41,094 nucleotides of DNA, taken from positions 1-41,094 of the IMG/VR virus record IMGVR_UViG_3300032181_000394; one strand, written 5' to 3'. The number at the start of each line of letters is the position of its first letter. Positions within the stretch are counted from its first letter, which is position 1. Made by a program: the position numbers and the translations under genes. Below the pieces are notes generated by a model. That model saw only the letters and a list, made by a program, of their open reading frames with translations, did no database searches and was not told where the DNA came from. This stretch comes from a virus. Positions 1-7,282 of this stretch are shown here, one piece after another.

Positions 1-202
1 GGTGCCCACTCTCCTGAGCGACCTCTAAAGCGCCTCTGACCGCCTCCTGACCCTGGTCTATGAGACTGTATAGTTCACCACGGGTATACTCATAGTCTTT
101 TTGACGATCATCGTCAGTTTTATCCACCTTTACTGGTGGTTTATCCTCAACAGGTTCTGCACTAATGTTGAGGATATCCTCCATGTTATCTTCTAAGCTC
201 AT
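1..202 (-). CDS. 16: gp16 terminase small subunit, N-terminal part (cut by window edge)
   Basis: This is the first 67 codons of a gene that runs off the left edge. The protein begins MSLEDNMEDILNISAEP and is rich in acidic and polar residues, followed by a segment (YEYTRGELYSLIDQGQEA) predicted to start helical. It resembles the N-terminus of the cyanophage T4-like gp16 small terminase, which forms a ring that helps the large terminase gp17 recognise and package concatemeric DNA; T4 gp16 is 164 aa. The start ATG overlaps the gp15 stop codon as ATGA, indicating translational coupling. A second ATG at codon 7 (182-184) is a possible alternative start. Position directly after gp15 matches T4 gene order. 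Identification rests on order plus remembered family N-terminus; the DNA-binding core lies outside the window. Confidence 0.72.
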   Translation of the reverse strand, partial: MSLEDNMEDILNISAEPVEDKPPVKVDKTDDDRQKDYEYTRGELYSLIDQGQEAVRGALEVAQESGH

Positions 203-1002
203 AGGTAAGTAATCCCTTCATTAAATCCAAAATCGTCATCTGCTGTTAGCAGTGCATCATCAGCGGCATCAATCTGACCATCATTGTTGATATCAGTTTT
301 TGCTTTTGGTGAATAAGTTCTTTCAATATTTCTTCTATTGACTGCAAGGTCACCAAGAGTTTCATATACAATTGCTTTTCTGATAACATCAGACTGTGTA
401 TATGGACCGTAGAAGTAAGTCTTAGCAGTGAATGTCATGGTGTATGTAATATACCTACGATTTAAGAAACTATCGTCCCATTGATCATCGTAAGAAATAT
501 TATTCAATACAATAGCAACATCTCTTTTTTCATCCATATCTGGAATCATATTGAGTGTTACTGAAAATGATGGTTGGAAGTATGGAAGAATCTGTTCAAT
601 GATTTGTAAAGCATCATCTTGAGATTTTCCAATAATACCAAGTTCAAAAGTCATATTATAAGGAACAGGAACATATTGAACTTTGACTTCATTACCATTA
701 TCATCAATGATGTTTCTGTATTTTTGAATTGGTGATGTTTTACGGGTAGGATCGTAATCAATGCCTGTCATCTCAAAGTAGAGACGTGGTAATGTGATTG
801 CTACTTTTCTTCCTACATCTGGATTTTGTTCCAGGCGAGTTAGAAACTTTTGCTTTGGACCATATGCCAGAGGGACTTTTTCTTCTTCTAAAACATTGCC
901 AGTTTCTGGATCTTTCTTCTTTAACGTAATGTTATTGAAGAGTGTTCCAAAAGCAATAATGTTTTTACGAGTAATCTCGTTATAAAAATGTGATCCTAAC
1001 AT
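199..1002 (-). CDS. 15: gp15 tail sheath stabiliser / tail completion protein
   Basis: The 267-aa product is close to T4 gp15 (272 aa), which forms a hexameric cap on the contracted-tail tube and sheath end and joins the tail to the neck proteins gp13 and gp14. The N-terminus MLGSHFYNEITRKNIIAFG is the typical start of cyanophage gp15, and the central region (RYITYTMTFTAKTYFYGP) is characteristic of the family. The start codon overlaps the gp14 stop as TAATG, and the end overlaps gp16 as ATGA. An oddity is the C-terminus: residues 237-248 read D-I-N-N-D-G-Q-I-D-A-A-D, a good match to an EF-hand or dockerin-type calcium-binding loop. Such a loop is not part of T4 gp15 as I know it, though related cyanophage gp15 proteins may share it. 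Confidence 0.9.
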   Translation of the reverse strand: MLGSHFYNEITRKNIIAFGTLFNNITLKKKDPETGNVLEEEKVPLAYGPKQKFLTRLEQNPDVGRKVAITLPRLYFEMTGIDYDPTRKTSPIQKYRNIIDDNGNEVKVQYVPVPYNMTFELGIIGKSQDDALQIIEQILPYFQPSFSVTLNMIPDMDEKRDVAIVLNNISYDDQWDDSFLNRRYITYTMTFTAKTYFYGPYTQSDVIRKAIVYETLGDLAVNRRNIERTYSPKAKTDINNDGQIDAADDALLTADDDFGFNEGITYL

Positions 1003-2120
1003 TAGAAGCTACCTGTCTGATTTCCAAATTCACCGAATGGATTTCCTTCCGTCCAATCAATAATATCATCTGCACTATCTTCGATCACTCTATTTTGATC
1101 GTAGGTGCTATTCGTATTATTTAGAGTGTCATATGACTCAGGACTCCACTTGGCACCTGAAGTTAGACCAGTTATGGTTTCTGCAGTGGTAAAAGTTCCT
1201 GTTCTATTAATGACTTGGAGGTCTCTGGTTGAGGAATCCCAAGATTTGACTTCTGCTCGGTTATCTTTAGGTGAGTAATCAATAGTGATATCAGGAGCAG
1301 TTGTATAACCACTACCCCCATTAGTGATGAGGATACCAGTAACAAGACCGCTCGAACTAACCGTTGCAGTGGCTGTTGCTCCATTTCCTCCTCCTCCAGA
1401 AATTGTAACTGTGGGTGGTAATGCAGAATTGTAATGAAGTCCACTGTCAGTAATAGTAATGCCATCTACGGCATCACCATCTGTTGTTGCTGTTGCCTTA
1501 GCGAGGAATTCATCTCCAACAACTTCTTCGCCAACTATGAAGTCACCAGATCCACCAGGATCCATGACCAGTTTGATTGCACTGGAGAATGTAGTTTCAA
1601 TCTCATCGATTTCTGCTACACCAGTAGAAATATCATCACTGCCATATTCATAGATCTCGGCAGTCATGGTATAATATTGTATTTTTCCAAACTGATAGAA
1701 AGGTTGCTCTCTTTCTACAAATTTGATTTCATATAAATCTTTTGTTAATGGGAAATATAACAAGTCACCTTCGTTCGGTCTACCATCAACAGTAAGGTTG
1801 TATCCAGTAGAAGCTTCATCCCAACGTCTAGTTGACACTCTGAACTTTACCTCATCAGTAATTCTGAGTCCAAACTTACTGATGAATTCCGATGTGTCAC
1901 CAAAACCTTCTACATTCTGCAGAAGCATTTCAATTTGAAACTGACTTTCGTATTTTGAATATACGATATCATCAAGGGTGTAGTCTTGTAGAATAGTTCT
2001 TGGCATATAGTAGATGTCAGAACCAAACAGTTTAATCTGTTCGTCTACAAGATCCTGGTAGAGACCTTGCTCTCCAGAATCTCCTTGATAATATGTTGGG
2101 AAATAAGGACTAGTAGGCAT
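1002..2120 (-). CDS. 14: gp14 neck protein, enlarged by beta-module insertion
   Basis: The product is 372 aa against 256 aa for T4 gp14, a head-completion/neck protein joining the portal vertex to the tail. Residues 1-185 follow the T4 pattern: a stretch equivalent to 'YYVPREY' (here IYYMPRTIL), then NVEGFGDTSEFISKFGLRITDEV and EGDLLYFPLTKDLYEIKFVE, as in T4. The C-terminus NPFGEFG also resembles the T4 end. Residues about 187-330 are extra: glycine-rich beta modules with ITDSGLHYNSALPP and ITNGGSGYTTAP, the GSGY type seen throughout the giant proteins here. Start lies 1 nt after the gp13 stop (TAAGATG). It is probably co-translated with gp13. The insertion should form a surface knob at the neck, which is inference. 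Confidence 0.9.
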   Translation of the reverse strand: MPTSPYFPTYYQGDSGEQGLYQDLVDEQIKLFGSDIYYMPRTILQDYTLDDIVYSKYESQFQIEMLLQNVEGFGDTSEFISKFGLRITDEVKFRVSTRRWDEASTGYNLTVDGRPNEGDLLYFPLTKDLYEIKFVEREQPFYQFGKIQYYTMTAEIYEYGSDDISTGVAEIDEIETTFSSAIKLVMDPGGSGDFIVGEEVVGDEFLAKATATTDGDAVDGITITDSGLHYNSALPPTVTISGGGGNGATATATVSSSGLVTGILITNGGSGYTTAPDITIDYSPKDNRAEVKSWDSSTRDLQVINRTGTFTTAETITGLTSGAKWSPESYDTLNNTNSTYDQNRVIEDSADDIIDWTEGNPFGEFGNQTGSF

Positions 2121-2121
2121 C

Positions 2122-2922
2122 TTATCCGATCATATCCATTGGTGGAATAGCATACTTGCTGAGAACTTCTGATTCGATTTTCTCAATTTCTGCTAGAGCG
2201 TCGGTATATAATTCTCTTCCATTGAGGGTGATACCACCAGGCAACTGAACATTGTTATACTTAATCAAGTTCTGACCCCACTGCTTCTTCATAAGAGCAG
2301 TAGCATACTTCTTGACAAACATATCATTATACATCTCAGTTGCATCTGAAGGATCAATCATACGATGACATTCAATCAGAATGTTAGATCCATTCTTGAG
2401 GAAGTCTTTGTCAAGATCCATATAGAGACGATCACGACGCGCTGTAAATCTGAACTGTTGGAATGAACCATTGTTCAGAACCATATCTAGAGTTTCTAGA
2501 TACTGCTTAGTCATATAATAGTTGAGAATATCAAGTGACCCAAATGCATATAGATCATTAAGGAACAGTTGATACTCAACACCAAAAAGATTAGAACGGA
2601 TTGAGTTACTAACGAGACCAAATACTTTCGTAATACCAGTTACATGAGCTGGAATTGGAATGTAGTTGGTTGTTTCTTTCCAGTCAGTTGTGCCATTACT
2701 AGTTGTTACACTAGCAGCAAACCTCGTTTTGTCGTCAGCAGTGATTTCGTGGAATAGATATGCACGCTCCATACCGTTATAGCAGTTCTCTTGGAAGAAC
2801 TGAAACGTATCATCAATAACGTTGTTTACCTGTTCGTCGTCAATATTAACTTGTAGGACAGGTTCACCCAACTGTCTCTTACAATAAGTTATGAGATCAG
2901 CTCTTGAGTTTGGAGATGCCAT
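2122..2922 (-). CDS. 13: gp13 neck protein
   Basis: This 266-aa protein corresponds to T4 gp13 (309 aa), the neck protein that binds the portal and closes the filled head before the tail attaches. The N-terminus MASPNSRADLITYCKRQLG followed by VNIDDEQVNNVIDDTFQFFQE is the hallmark of cyanophage gp13, as is the later ILIECHRMIDPSDATEMYND. I chose ATG at 2922 rather than the TTG at 2931, because the protein family starts at MASPNSR and TTG would only add three residues. The likely ribosome binding site AGAAGGGA lies about 13 nt upstream, inside the right arm of a strong terminator-like hairpin. Followed after 1 nt by gp14. Confidence 0.92.
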   Translation of the reverse strand: MASPNSRADLITYCKRQLGEPVLQVNIDDEQVNNVIDDTFQFFQENCYNGMERAYLFHEITADDKTRFAASVTTSNGTTDWKETTNYIPIPAHVTGITKVFGLVSNSIRSNLFGVEYQLFLNDLYAFGSLDILNYYMTKQYLETLDMVLNNGSFQQFRFTARRDRLYMDLDKDFLKNGSNILIECHRMIDPSDATEMYNDMFVKKYATALMKKQWGQNLIKYNNVQLPGGITLNGRELYTDALAEIEKIESEVLSKYAIPPMDMIG

Positions 2923-2929
2923 TACACAC

Positions 2930-2967
2930 AAAAAATCCCTTCTTACCTATTTAGGAAGAAGGGATTT
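2930..2967 (-). terminator. Strong intrinsic terminator after the 68-aa gene; overlaps gp13 RBS
   Basis: On the minus strand, 12-nt arms at 2956-2967 and 2933-2944 (AAATCCCTTCTT / AAGAAGGGATTT) are perfectly complementary. The inner part can pair further as CCTA/TAGG, and the right arm runs into six T residues. This is the form of a Rho-independent terminator. It sits 6 nt after the stop of the 68-aa gene and 7 nt before the gp13 ATG, and its right arm holds the purine-rich AGAAGGGA that should serve as the gp13 ribosome binding site. It could therefore stop incoming transcripts, block gp13 translation, or both. Confidence 0.8.
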
Positions 2968-2969
2968 AG

Positions 2970-2977
2970 TATTTATT
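2970..2977 (-). promoter_or_regulatory. T4-type late promoter for gp13-gp16 (AATAAATA)
   Basis: The minus strand reads AATAAATA, one base off the T4 late consensus TATAAATA and fitting the NATAAATA form used by cyanophages. It overlaps the TAA stop of the 68-aa gene and lies just upstream of the terminator hairpin. T4 late transcripts start several bases after this box, so initiation would fall within the first arm of the hairpin and trim it. It is the best candidate for late expression of the neck and terminase genes. Confidence 0.6.
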
Positions 2978-3179
2978 CTACTACTTCAGTAGGTGCTGCT
3001 TCTGCTGGAGGTTCCTCAGTCCCATCACCTTCTGATAGAATCCTTAGAGTTTCTAGACCACCAAGTAGTTTGGTGCGATACTCATTCGCTTTTGCTAGGT
3101 TTTCTTGTAGTTCATCAATTTGCTTCTCTGCGTCAGCAAGTTGCTTTTCAAAATTTTCTTTGAGTTGTGTCGAATCCAT
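2973..3179 (-). CDS. Small coiled-coil protein, 68 aa
   Basis: The product starts MDSTQLKENFEKQLADAEKQ and continues with heptad-patterned leucines and charged residues to about residue 48, predicting a helical coiled coil. It ends in an acidic, proline/alanine-rich tail (EGDGTEEPPAEAAPTEVVE). I recognise it as a small protein often found before gp13 in T4-like cyanophages, but no function is known to me. A multimeric coiled coil beside the neck genes could stand where T4 carries the fibritin gene wac, but at 68 aa it lacks a fibritin head domain; this is speculation. The gene has its own perfect sigma70 promoter upstream and an intrinsic terminator downstream. There is no clear Shine-Dalgarno sequence before the ATG. 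Confidence 0.75.
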   Translation of the reverse strand: MDSTQLKENFEKQLADAEKQIDELQENLAKANEYRTKLLGGLETLRILSEGDGTEEPPAEAAPTEVVE

Positions 3180-3184
3180 AGTTA

Positions 3185-3196
3185 GAATTGCAATTC
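3185..3196. other. Perfect 12-bp palindrome in 5' leader of the 68-aa gene
   Basis: GAATTGCAATTC is an exact dyad lying 6 nt upstream of the 68-aa start codon and inside the predicted transcript leader. It could be an operator for a dimeric regulator or a chance match in AT-rich DNA. It has no loop, so it is a poor RNA hairpin. Confidence 0.3.
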
Positions 3197-3205
3197 AGTC
3201 AATGA

Positions 3206-3213
3206 TATTTATG
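3206..3213 (-). promoter_or_regulatory. Possible late promoter (CATAAATA) before the 68-aa gene
   Basis: The minus strand reads CATAAATA, one mismatch from the T4 late consensus. It lies 27 nt upstream of the 68-aa ATG and only 3 nt downstream of the -10 box of the sigma70 promoter. The same gene could thus be read by unmodified host polymerase and by the late gp55-type sigma complex. Confidence 0.5.
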
Positions 3214-3216
3214 ATG

Positions 3217-3245
3217 ATTATAAATGATCTTTTTTGTCGTGTCAA
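3217..3245 (-). promoter_or_regulatory. Perfect-consensus sigma70 promoter (TTGACA-17-TATAAT)
   Basis: On the minus strand TTGACA (3240-3245) and TATAAT (3217-3222) are separated by exactly 17 nt, the full bacterial sigma70 consensus. The TGA stop codon of the 1072-aa gene (3242-3244) lies inside the -35 box. The start site would be about 30 nt upstream of the 68-aa ATG. It is the only such site I saw in a gap in this late region. Confidence 0.75.
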
Positions 3246-6200
3246 CCGTAATATATTACTTCGTCAGATTTTCTGACTTTTACACGATCATCGTCAGAAC
3301 CACTTGATGTTCCTTCTAGGTCATGATCCCATGGAGTAACCCAAATATCACTATCTACTGGAATTTCGGTAATCAATCTACCTTCAGAATCTGTAGTCGT
3401 ACCTCTATCAGATTTAACTTTTTCGTCAATTCTTCTGCCGACTACCATCCAAGAAATAGTGTCAGATGATGTTTCATCTTGACATTCGATTGTCAATACA
3501 CCATTTTCAACTCTTCCTCTTACTGCAGACCAACCACTTTCATTTGTAGTAAAACATTGGATATCGCCATTTAGAGCAACAAAAGTTCCCGCAGTCATTC
3601 CAAAGTGTTCATCAATGTTAATTGAAACAGAACCATTTGACAAAGTAGAAGAACCTCTATAGATAAGATCTAACTGTGGACTCTCAACGGTTGCATGTAA
3701 CAAGAAATGTGAGTCTCTTAGGGATTCTAGTGGGTGTTTAATTTGGAAGTTCTTTGTTCCATTTACAGTTAGGTTTCCACTGAACGTGCTGGTTCCATTT
3801 GATTGACCGCAATCAATCTGACCTGCACGAAGTCTTGAATTTCCATCATCTTTATAACCAACATCAGAACAGAAATGCCACGATCCAGGAGCACCATTCG
3901 TTGTGCCATCATTGTGCCAAATATGGTCTACGTTACTATCATCACCACCTCTTGATGTAATGAGAGCATGGTTAGCAAAATAGATCGATCCATTTACATA
4001 AAGATAAATTTCATTAGTTGCATCAGTATATACTGTTGATCCACCGTTGATAGTTACTCTGCCGTCAATGCGACTCTTCATGGATGATGTATTATCATCC
4101 AGATATAGTCCCCATTTGTTAGTAATGATACTTTCTGTTGTAGTTCCGTTGTTTGATCCTAATCTATATGCTCCAGAGAACAAATAGGCGTTTGTCATGG
4201 TTCCGCCATCTGCTCTAATATAACTGTGATGAGCTCGTGCGTTGTTAACAGTTGCTCTATGATTAGTTGAGTTTTCACCACATCTTAAGTATTGATATGA
4301 TCCTCTCATATCATTTGTTCTAGCAGTTCCTCTAGCAGCTGAGAATCCATAATACGCCCAACCTTGGTTAGTATAACAAGTTGAGGAATCATACAATCCA
4401 TTTCTTACTTCAGTATAATATCCCCACTGTCTATCAGATCTACCACCACGATATGCACGGTTATACATGTGATAACCATATAGAGATGGAATATATGCTC
4501 CATAAACATTATAACTATGCCCTCTATATGATTGTGCAGTGCCAGTTCTAGAAACACCCATTCTACGGTTATTTTCATTACCAGTTCGGGTGTAATTGTA
4601 TGTCATGTGAACTGGGCAATAATTTACCCACCCTTTCTGTCTATTAGATTCACCAATCCAAAAATCATTTCTGGACATATAGTGACTGTCAGACCAGTCT
4701 CTATAAATTCTTAAACCACCAGATGATGCATCTGGATATGTATCATTGTTGGAATAGTTGCCACTAATTACTAGTGTTCTTGCTGGGTTTGCTGCGTCAG
4801 ATTTAAAATACCAAGTTCTATACCAGTTCCAACTTACAGATTGAGATGTAGAAGCACTACCACAATCAAAGATAGATGTTCTTATCCATCTTCCAAAACA
4901 ATTGCCTCCTGAAACGTTCGCTGGACCAGTCCATCCCGAAGTATTAATTCTAAGTCTAATCCTTCCATCACCTTGAATTCTATAGACTGATCTCGCTCCA
5001 TCAATACCACCACCAACTCCAGTAATTCTTAATCCTGTTCCGTATTGATAAGCATGTGATTCTCCGTCAGCATTCAGTCCAAGTGTGAGATATACATTGA
5101 CAGTGCTGGCCGTCGCTGGTGCAGTTGTTGGCCAACCAGTTACATTAGTAATTGGGAATGGACCATAAATTCTTGAAACATCATCTGTTAGAATTATTTG
5201 AGATGGAGTTCCTGATGATGTAGTGCCATCACTAGTATTAATAGTGCCATTGTTTCCAGTTATACTAGAAATTGTAAATTCTTTTCCATACCATCTACCA
5301 CCCCATTGACTGCTATTTTCTGGTTTAACATTTGGATATCCGCCTGCAGTGTTATCTGGAACTGTGTTGAGAGTACTTCCTCTATAGAATAATTGATTCC
5401 TGAACCAATAATTTGTTCTGTTGGAAGTATTCCAACTTTCGTAATCAATACGGGCAACATTATTAATATGTGCAGTATTGTTATTATTTCCGTATCTAAT
5501 ACTAGAATTTACAAAAGATGTAGAACTAATACCCCCTTCCCATAATCCAATATGTCCTGGTTTTGAAGGACTTTCATCAGCCTGAGTATCTCTAATTCTA
5601 ATACCACCATCAATTTCTAAAACTGATCTACTATCATTGCCAGTAGAAATATCTTTATTAATACCAACTCTTTCTGCAGATGCATTTAAAATATTGTCAT
5701 CTCCACCTGGACGCAATCTTACATAACCAGCATTCTGACCTTGAACTTGGAATGCTTCTACCGTATCTCCTTCTGCATCTGCTGGAGTTGCAATACCAGT
5801 AAATGGAACTCCACCATCATTAGATCTCATAAAGAATTTTGAGATCCACTGACCACCAGTAGTTCCTAACTGATAACCTTCTGATGGTTGGTTGGATGAA
5901 TATGAAATTGGTCTGATATCGACCATACTACCTGGATTATTTGTGGCAAGACCAAGATCTCCGTTAGCAGTCAACGACATTCTCAGTTGACCTGTTCCGA
6001 GATTACTCAGATTATCTCCACTATCACCAGCATAAAAATCTAGTCTCTGCCCAACACCAAATACATGAGTAGATCCGATGCCAACTGAATATCTATTATT
6101 AATTTCATCTGGAAGTGTAATAGCAGGAGAGTTATCAGTTGGGTTTACATGGAATCTACCTACAGATTTTTTAGTTCCTACTGAAGTAGATCCTGAGAAT

Positions 6201-6460
6201 GGAGATAGTAATACTGTGCCATCTACATTATATGCTAAAACAGGAACACCAGACTCGTCTGTTACAGCAAAAGTTTCATTCGCTGATAAATTATTATCAA
6301 GATTGGAAAGCAGTCCAGCACCACCCTCATATGATAATGAGTTATCATCTTCTACCAGAAGTTTGATTGGAGCATTGTTGAATCCAACAAACGAAATCTC
6401 TGGTTTCGGCTCGGCATCATTATTAGGTGTTATAAGAATATCCTTATCAGTGTTTGCCAT
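3242..6460 (-). CDS. Large tail-fibre-like structural protein, 1072 aa
   Basis: No catalytic motif is visible. The N-terminal half contains fibre-type segments such as VGRFHVNPTDNSPAITLPD and LRMSLTANGDLGLATNNPGS, typical of beta-rich phage tail fibres. The middle (about 4040-4680) is unusually rich in Tyr, Trp, Arg and Asn, for example YRGGRSDRQWGYYTEVRNG, and may be a receptor-contacting region. It is followed by DHIWHNDGTTNGAPGSWHF, a motif common near fibre tips. The C-terminus (from about 3762) has KNFQIKHPLESLRDSHFLLH then VESPQLDLIYRG, a domain also found at the end of the 3658-aa protein. The gene has a GATAAATA box upstream and only a weak ribosome site. It is likely a tail fibre or adhesin; the exact place on the virion is unknown. 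Confidence 0.75.
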   Translation of the reverse strand: MANTDKDILITPNNDAEPKPEISFVGFNNAPIKLLVEDDNSLSYEGGAGLLSNLDNNLSANETFAVTDESGVPVLAYNVDGTVLLSPFSGSTSVGTKKSVGRFHVNPTDNSPAITLPDEINNRYSVGIGSTHVFGVGQRLDFYAGDSGDNLSNLGTGQLRMSLTANGDLGLATNNPGSMVDIRPISYSSNQPSEGYQLGTTGGQWISKFFMRSNDGGVPFTGIATPADAEGDTVEAFQVQGQNAGYVRLRPGGDDNILNASAERVGINKDISTGNDSRSVLEIDGGIRIRDTQADESPSKPGHIGLWEGGISSTSFVNSSIRYGNNNNTAHINNVARIDYESWNTSNRTNYWFRNQLFYRGSTLNTVPDNTAGGYPNVKPENSSQWGGRWYGKEFTISSITGNNGTINTSDGTTSSGTPSQIILTDDVSRIYGPFPITNVTGWPTTAPATASTVNVYLTLGLNADGESHAYQYGTGLRITGVGGGIDGARSVYRIQGDGRIRLRINTSGWTGPANVSGGNCFGRWIRTSIFDCGSASTSQSVSWNWYRTWYFKSDAANPARTLVISGNYSNNDTYPDASSGGLRIYRDWSDSHYMSRNDFWIGESNRQKGWVNYCPVHMTYNYTRTGNENNRRMGVSRTGTAQSYRGHSYNVYGAYIPSLYGYHMYNRAYRGGRSDRQWGYYTEVRNGLYDSSTCYTNQGWAYYGFSAARGTARTNDMRGSYQYLRCGENSTNHRATVNNARAHHSYIRADGGTMTNAYLFSGAYRLGSNNGTTTESIITNKWGLYLDDNTSSMKSRIDGRVTINGGSTVYTDATNEIYLYVNGSIYFANHALITSRGGDDSNVDHIWHNDGTTNGAPGSWHFCSDVGYKDDGNSRLRAGQIDCGQSNGTSTFSGNLTVNGTKNFQIKHPLESLRDSHFLLHATVESPQLDLIYRGSSTLSNGSVSINIDEHFGMTAGTFVALNGDIQCFTTNESGWSAVRGRVENGVLTIECQDETSSDTISWMVVGRRIDEKVKSDRGTTTDSEGRLITEIPVDSDIWVTPWDHDLEGTSSGSDDDRVKVRKSDEVIYYG

Positions 6461-6488
6461 CTTGCTTTATAACTGTTTGTTTATTGAG

Positions 6489-6496
6489 TATTTATC
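6489..6496 (-). promoter_or_regulatory. Late promoter (GATAAATA) for the 1072-aa gene
   Basis: The minus strand reads GATAAATA, one base from the T4 late consensus, in the 38-nt gap between the LamG gene and the 1072-aa gene. It lies 28 nt upstream of the ATG, as expected for a late promoter with a short leader. Confidence 0.55.
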
Positions 6497-6498
6497 AA

Positions 6499-7281
6499 TC
6501 AAAGACCATACCTTGCTTTTTGAGCATTGTAATTGTGTTTGATTTCATCAGCTGTAAATGTTTTACCATCATAAAATTTGATGCTCTTGATATAACCAAA
6601 GAAATTATTGGTTGGTCCAATCGAAGATCCAACTGATGTTGATTCTGAACCATTACCAATAATTCCAAATCTTGGAGTTTCAGTAGTATCCTGACTACCA
6701 ATTGCACCATATGCTGCAGTTGTTGTTCCTATAATTTCTCCATCGATGAAGAAATCGATTTGAGAAGATGTGAATGCAACTCCAACTTGATGCCAAGCAT
6801 CATCTCTCAAGTTAGGAGAATTTGGAGCTGCAATATCAAAAGTTCCAGCAGTTGTTGTAAATGAAAGGCATAATAATCCATCTGATGCAGGGGAAGTTAG
6901 TGCATCTAATCCAATACCAAATCTAAAAACAGAACTTCTATCAAACGAAATAATAATTCTTTCGTCACTTGTATGGGTAGTTGCAGTAGAACTATTTTTT
7001 ACCCATGCTTCTAGAGTCATATTATTAATTTGATCACTTGAACCAGTTAGATAATTGATATCCTCTACTGTAAGACAATCTGAGTTTGCATCATTTGGAA
7101 AAAATAGAGCATCTTCTCCAGTATTGTAAGTAATATTGGTAGTATTTCTTGCCCCACCAACTGTGTTTGTAGCAAAGTTATGCCACTCACCATCAGTATT
7201 ATTCCACCCAAGTGGATTGCCAGAATCAAAATGTAGTGTTAGATTTTCTGTGATAATTTTAGGTCCTATTGTAAGTCCCAT
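6499..7281 (-). CDS. LamG / concanavalin A-like lectin domain protein, 260 aa
   Basis: The whole protein matches the laminin-G-like (concanavalin A-like jelly-roll) fold used for sugar binding. The opening NLTLHFDSGNPLGWNN is like the 'LVLHLDAGN' start of many phage LamG proteins. A central MTLEAWVKNSS, then DAWHQVGVAFTSSQIDFFID, and the end FFGYIKSIKFYDGKTFTADE are the usual strand signatures of the family. There is no signal peptide or membrane segment. It lies between two giant fibre genes, 1 nt after the end of the 3658-aa gene, with a perfect GGAGG ribosome site ahead of its ATG. A role as a fibre-tip or virion-surface sugar-binding protein is inferred; the ligand is unknown. Confidence 0.8.
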   Translation of the reverse strand: MGLTIGPKIITENLTLHFDSGNPLGWNNTDGEWHNFATNTVGGARNTTNITYNTGEDALFFPNDANSDCLTVEDINYLTGSSDQINNMTLEAWVKNSSTATTHTSDERIIISFDRSSVFRFGIGLDALTSPASDGLLCLSFTTTAGTFDIAAPNSPNLRDDAWHQVGVAFTSSQIDFFIDGEIIGTTTAAYGAIGSQDTTETPRFGIIGNGSESTSVGSSIGPTNNFFGYIKSIKFYDGKTFTADEIKHNYNAQKARYGL

Positions 7282-7282
7282 A

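Noticed and set aside
1172-1465. Second minus-strand frame of 97 codons inside gp14
   Set aside because: The Gln/Leu-rich translation is a frame shadow of the glycine/alanine-rich insertion in gp14, and no start signals are seen.
2923-2931. TTG start extending gp13 by three residues
   Set aside because: The family begins at MASPNSR. The ATG at 2922 fits the family and the likely ribosome site.
6078-6542. Plus-strand open frame of 154 codons
   Set aside because: It lies almost wholly opposite the 1072-aa gene, has no ribosome site or family match, and its translation looks like the reverse reading of Ser/Asn-rich coding DNA.
6499-7281. Diversity-generating retroelement target in the LamG gene or fibres
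   Set aside because: No reverse transcriptase, no template repeat and no adenine-biased variable repeat pair were seen in the window.
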